Assembly (NCBI GenBank): GCA_016936975.1
Contig: JAFGWU010000054.1
Span: forward strand, 1-64,000
DNA length: 64,000 bases
Direction of reading: 5' to 3'
Origin: Bacteroidales bacterium
GTDB lineage: Bacteria > Bacteroidota > Bacteroidia > Bacteroidales > GCA-2748055
Shown piece by piece: positions 61,182 through 64,000 of this stretch; positions within the stretch are counted from its first letter, which is position 1; every line of letters begins with the position of its first letter. The notes under the pieces are model-generated. The model did no database searches, was not told the DNA's origin, and was given only the letters and a program-made list of their open reading frames with translations. Made by a program: the position numbers and the translations under genes.

Positions 61182-62120
61182 TTAGAAGATTAAATAAAGA
61201 TATAACAGATACGACAGAAGCATCAGTGTACCTTTCCATCTTGTAATTTTCAATGCCGGGGGAACAACCATTAAAACCAACAATAATAATGCCGTTCCGA
61301 GCATCCAGGGGGTATCAAAAAAAGCCAGTTTATGCTCCACATTTATCGGAGCAATTAATCCTGTCAAACCAATTACCGACACCAGATTCATCAGGTTTGA
61401 GCCCAGGATATTTCCAAGTGAAATCCCTGTTTCCTTTTTGACAGCAGCAATAACGGAGGTCGCCAGTTCGGGAATACTGGTACCCACCGCCACCATGGAC
61501 ACAGATATAACCCGCTGGGAAATACCGAGTGCTTCCGCAATCAGAGCGGCCTTTCTTACGAACAAATCCGCCCCGTAAGCCAGTCCTGCTACCGAAACCA
61601 GGAAAATGACGGCGGCCACCCACCATTTTGCATTGATTTTTTTCTCCGGCATCACCCCGTTCCTGCTGTTCTCCTTTCTGACATCCAGTATCGAGTAGAT
61701 TATATATATCACCAACAGAACGAAAAGGATCAATCCCTCCCAACGGCTAAATTTCTCATCAAGAATGAGAACAAAAAACAGAACGCTCACAAACATCATG
61801 ATGGTCCAGTCCCTTTTCAGGGATTTTACCGGGACCGCCACCGGAAAGATGATGGCCGTGAGGGCCAGTACCAGTAAAATATTTGCAATGTTACTACCCA
61901 CAACGTTACCGACTGCGATTTCGGGAAATCCCCTCAGGGCTGCCTGCAGACTGACCAACAATTCGGGAGAGGAGGTGCCGAATGCCACAATCGTAAGACC
62001 GATGATCATGGTCGGTATCCGGAAGTAGGTGGCAATAGCCACACTGCTTTCAACCAGGAATTTTCCACTGATAAATAATAACAATAACCCGGTGACCAAT
62101 AATAGATAGTGAACAGCCAT
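61182..62120 (-). CDS. Calcium/sodium antiporter (CaCA family, YrbG-like)
   Basis: Inner-membrane cation exchanger (312 aa) with about ten helices in two inverted repeats. Repeat 1 has [20 protein letters not shown] and [17 protein letters not shown]; repeat 2 has [20 protein letters not shown] and [17 protein letters not shown]. These alpha-repeats, with the acidic residues in the SPEL/IPEL segments, form the ion site in the family. Ion specificity is by family, not proven here. Confidence 0.93.
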   Translation of the reverse strand: MAVHYLLLVTGLLLLFISGKFLVESSVAIATYFRIPTMIIGLTIVAFGTSSPELLVSLQAALRGFPEIAVGNVVGSNIANILLVLALTAIIFPVAVPVKSLKRDWTIMMFVSVLFFVLILDEKFSRWEGLILFVLLVIYIIYSILDVRKENSRNGVMPEKKINAKWWVAAVIFLVSVAGLAYGADLFVRKAALIAEALGISQRVISVSMVAVGTSIPELATSVIAAVKKETGISLGNILGSNLMNLVSVIGLTGLIAPINVEHKLAFFDTPWMLGTALLLLVLMVVPPALKITRWKGTLMLLSYLLYLYLIF

Positions 62121-62137
62121 AAAATAAATCAGGGAGA

Positions 62138-62419
62138 TTAATCGGTGTCGAGGTTCTTTTTGACATTCCTGACTACTTCACTGGCATCACGGGAGAGATC
62201 ATCCTTAAGGTCCTTAAAATCGTTTACCACATCCCTGGAACTGTCTTCTATTTCTCGCTTGATTTCATCTGTAGCCTTTCTGAATTCCTTCATTCCCTGT
62301 CCCAGGGATCTGGCAATTCTCGGTATTTCTTTCGACCCGAACAACAACAGAACAACCAGAAGTAAAATGACTATCTCCTGCCCGCTTATGAAAATAAAGT
62401 AGCCTGCCATTAATGCCAT
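62138..62419 (-). CDS. tatA: Twin-arginine translocase subunit TatA
   Basis: Small membrane protein (93 aa with the ATG at 62419; ATG at 62410 also possible). The N-terminal helix GQEIVILLLVVLLLFGSKEIPRIARSLGQGMKEF (membrane helix plus the FGxxxIP hinge and amphipathic helix) is diagnostic of TatA/E. The acidic tail EIKREIEDSSRDVVNDFKD is normal for this group. TatC is not in the window. It is 17 bp upstream of the antiporter gene on the same strand. Confidence 0.93.
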   Translation of the reverse strand: MALMAGYFIFISGQEIVILLLVVLLLFGSKEIPRIARSLGQGMKEFRKATDEIKREIEDSSRDVVNDFKDLKDDLSRDASEVVRNVKKNLDTD

Positions 62420-62524
62420 TGTTTTCGCAAAGATAGCAAAAAGCAATTGCAGTTTAATGGAATCCGCAACCGTTATGGATGGTTATCCCGGAGTAAGGAG
62501 CTACAGCACCCAGTTCATACGTAA

Positions 62525-63127
62525 TCAATTTGTATTTATTGACAACCTGTATCTGCCTGTAGTTTTATTCGCTTTTATCACATATTTCCACCGTCCCGAG
62601 TATTTATTCTCTTCCTCGCGAATAACAAGCGATTGTGAAAACCGGATATCAGCGGTATTATCAATGGTAAGCTCTTTGAAAATTTTCCCTTCCGGAAGTA
62701 AAAGTTTAATGACAATTGAACCCTCCTCGACTGATCCATCAATGCTGAATCGTATCTGGCGAACGGACTCTTCAATCTGAAATTCACCTGTATTTTCTCC
62801 ACTGGTTCCGTCATACTCCTTACTGAGCATAAGCTGGGTACTATTTTGATTTCCGAAATGTAAAGCCCTGGCCTGCAGTTCAAGTTCTCTGGCCTGATCC
62901 TGTGCCTTTCTTGCAGTCATTTCCAATTGCTGTTTAAATTCTTCTGATTGCAGTTTCTTCTGGAGATCCTCCAGAGCCTGATCCAGCCGGTCCCTGTCCT
63001 TTTCCATGAATCTCTCATAATCACGGGTACGGGCATCTTCCCCTTCTTCCTGGGCAAAAACATTCATAGAAGTCATAATAAAAACAAAAGAAAGCAGCAT
63101 GCTGAGCATCATTGTTATTGTTTTCAT
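62525..63127 (-). CDS. Secreted coiled-coil protein of unknown function
   Basis: Protein of 200 aa that I do not recognise. A signal peptide ends at MNVFAQ; residues about 28-90 are strongly charged and helical (DYERFMEKDRDRLDQALEDL and QLEMTARKAQDQARELELQA), predicting a coiled coil; the C-terminal ~90 residues are beta-rich (FQIEESVRQIRFSIDG, then GRWKYVIKANKTTGRYRLSI). I used the ATG at 63127, since the TTG at 63133 is only 2 codons earlier. It is divergent from the sensor kinase gene with 125 bp between them, which includes three 11-bp repeats, so it may be a periplasmic partner or target of that system; this is inference. Confidence 0.65.
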   Translation of the reverse strand: MKTITMMLSMLLSFVFIMTSMNVFAQEEGEDARTRDYERFMEKDRDRLDQALEDLQKKLQSEEFKQQLEMTARKAQDQARELELQARALHFGNQNSTQLMLSKEYDGTSGENTGEFQIEESVRQIRFSIDGSVEEGSIVIKLLLPEGKIFKELTIDNTADIRFSQSLVIREEENKYSGRWKYVIKANKTTGRYRLSINTN

Positions 63128-63162
63128 AGTCAAAGAATTTTAAGTTCTCATTACCCTATCTG

Positions 63163-63170
63163 CAAATTTA
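63163..63170 (-). promoter_or_regulatory. Probable -7 box for the coiled-coil protein
   Basis: TAAATTTG on the minus strand is an exact TAnnTTTG match, 35 bp before the ATG at 63127. No -33 TTG is at the usual distance; instead the GTTAAT repeats begin 22 bp farther upstream, as would suit an activated promoter. Confidence 0.5.
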
Positions 63171-63192
63171 GTCATCATACCCGTACAGTTTG

Positions 63193-63220
63193 GTTAATGT
63201 TGAGTTAATGATTGGTTAAT
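63193..63220. promoter_or_regulatory. Three GTTAAT direct repeats with an 11-bp period, probable response-regulator operator
   Basis: GTTAAT occurs at 63193-63198, 63204-63209 and 63215-63220, each exactly 11 bp from the next (GTTAATG, GTTAATG, GTTAATA with 4 variable bases between). Direct repeats one helical turn apart are the usual binding sites of OmpR/PhoB-family response regulators. The array sits between the two divergent genes and could act on both. A TATCTTAG box (63237-63244; one mismatch to TAnnTTTG) follows on the plus strand, 9 bp before the kinase ATG. Confidence 0.6.
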
Positions 63221-63252
63221 AAGGAAATAAACATCGTATCTTAGCTCTGCGA

Positions 63253-64000
63253 ATGTTTGTTATGAGGATAAAATATCTTACATGGCTCTCTGCGCTGGCC
63301 CTGGTAATGCTGGTTGTTGCCCAGTACTTTTTTATTACGGAGACATTTGAAACCAAGAAAGAGCAAATCGACGGCAAATACGGCACTCTTGTACAGAAGG
63401 GGATTTATGAATTTGAGGAGCAGTATTTCGGATATTCCCGGGATTCGCTATTTTCAGCTCTTGATAACCAGGCGCTTCAATTTTTGCGAGCCGGAAAAAA
63501 CCGGGATTCACTGGTAGAAAATTTTAATCTTCATCTTAACAAATATAACGATCTCAATCATTTTCTCAGGAATTACCTGATGCAACACGGTGAAGATCCT
63601 GTATTTCATTCAGCATATATTATCAGATCACTAACGCTCATTGATATCAGCGGGGAACATATCGTATTTATTGAACCTTCCCTGAAGGCTCCTGCCGGAT
63701 TGAAAGACCCCATTCTGGCCGGTTCATTTGCCCTGGAAAGAAATTATTTCCGGACAACTTACGATTACTACATCAGCATTGTGCATAAAACAGGGATGAT
63801 AATGAGAGAGATGCGAATGACGCTCTTCCTGGCGGTTATTACAATCCTAATTGTGTTTATTGTGTATTACATGACCCTGAAAAACATGCTTCGCCAGAAA
63901 CGCCTGTCGGATCTGAAAACCGATTTCATTAATAACATGACCCATGAACTGAAGACACCGCTCTCGACTATTTCAGTCGCTTCTTCCTCCCTTGCCAATC
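63253..64000 (+). CDS. Sensor histidine kinase, N-terminal part (cut by window end)
   Basis: Two-component sensor kinase of which 249 residues are seen. A first membrane helix (about residues 8-25), an extracytoplasmic region (about 26-178, no recognised domain) and a second helix (about 190-212) are followed by the HisKA segment [19 protein letters not shown] with the phospho-accepting His231. The kinase ATPase domain lies beyond the window. The ATG at 63253 is used; an in-frame ATG follows at 63262. The cognate response regulator is probably downstream. Partial gene. Confidence 0.9.
   Translation, partial: MFVMRIKYLTWLSALALVMLVVAQYFFITETFETKKEQIDGKYGTLVQKGIYEFEEQYFGYSRDSLFSALDNQALQFLRAGKNRDSLVENFNLHLNKYNDLNHFLRNYLMQHGEDPVFHSAYIIRSLTLIDISGEHIVFIEPSLKAPAGLKDPILAGSFALERNYFRTTYDYYISIVHKTGMIMREMRMTLFLAVITILIVFIVYYMTLKNMLRQKRLSDLKTDFINNMTHELKTPLSTISVASSSLAN

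Noticed and set aside
63314-63517. 67-codon open frame at the right edge
   Set aside because: It is a shadow of the histidine kinase gene, which is open in another frame from 63253 to the end and shows the HisKA motif.

Overview
The window is a stretch of chromosome from a member of the Bacteroidota, most likely a Bacteroidales or Marinilabiliales-type anaerobe or relative; this placement is inference. The evidence is a complete type IX secretion (T9SS) core operon (porP-gldK-gldL-gldM-gldN), a giant SprB-repeat adhesin with a T9SS type B sorting domain beside its own PorP/SprF partner, families typical of the phylum (DUF4270, DUF4296, DUF5723), and many copies of the Bacteroidota -7 promoter box TAnnTTTG just upstream of genes. 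No rRNA, tRNA, CRISPR array, insertion sequence or phage gene was recognised. Gene density is high and most gene pairs overlap or lie within 20 bp.

Layout. 1-6059 (+): the end of a surface-polysaccharide locus, with four genes that look like the UDP-GlcNAc(3NAc)A pathway (wbpE-D-B-A type), then galE and rfbB. 6060-10096 (-): glmS, a DUF4270 lipoprotein and a half-length glycogen-synthase-like protein, behind a textbook Bacteroidota promoter. 10250-16515 (+): panC, panD, a flippase-like membrane protein, rfaE2, radA, a small unknown gene and a duplicated oligopeptide-type ABC ATPase. 16524-18908 (-): a class A PBP. 19018-28584 (+): topA, an arginase-fold protein that has lost metal ligands, then porP-gldKLMN, closed by a terminator. 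28686-29780 (-): manC. 29911-31409 (+): an MlaE/MlaF pair. 31437-37376 (-): three envelope genes (membrane-anchored beta-propeller protein, lipoprotein, DUF5723 barrel). 37752-42338: ung, trpS (-), rbfA, a methyltransferase, a LolC/E-type permease. 42475-49747 (+): SprB-like adhesin, PorP/SprF, DUF4296 lipoprotein. 49744-53210 (-): PAP2-like membrane protein, rpoN, asnS. 53347-59785 (+): universal stress protein, GldA-like ATPase, secreted TPR protein, a SAM-II-like riboswitch ahead of metK, riboflavin synthase, saccharopine dehydrogenase-like protein. 59792-63127 (-): trmN6, lolD-like ATPase, a Ca/Na antiporter, tatA and a secreted coiled-coil protein. 63253 to the edge (+): the first part of a sensor histidine kinase.

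How the genes work together. The main theme is the cell envelope: precursor supply (glmS, manC, galE, rfbB, the wbp-type genes, rfaE2), peptidoglycan synthesis (PBP1A), lipid and lipoprotein transport (MlaEF, LolC/E, LolD) and protein export (Tat, T9SS). The T9SS core at 22.7-28.6 kb would export the 1980-residue adhesin at 42.5-48.4 kb, with the adjacent PorP/SprF linking substrate to machine.

Points most worth a second look: the SAM-II-like pseudoknot upstream of metK; three GTTAAT repeats with an exact 11-bp period in the divergent region before the histidine kinase, which look like a response-regulator operator; the metal-ligand-depleted arginase homologue between topA and the T9SS operon; and the uncharacterised propeller/lipoprotein/barrel trio.
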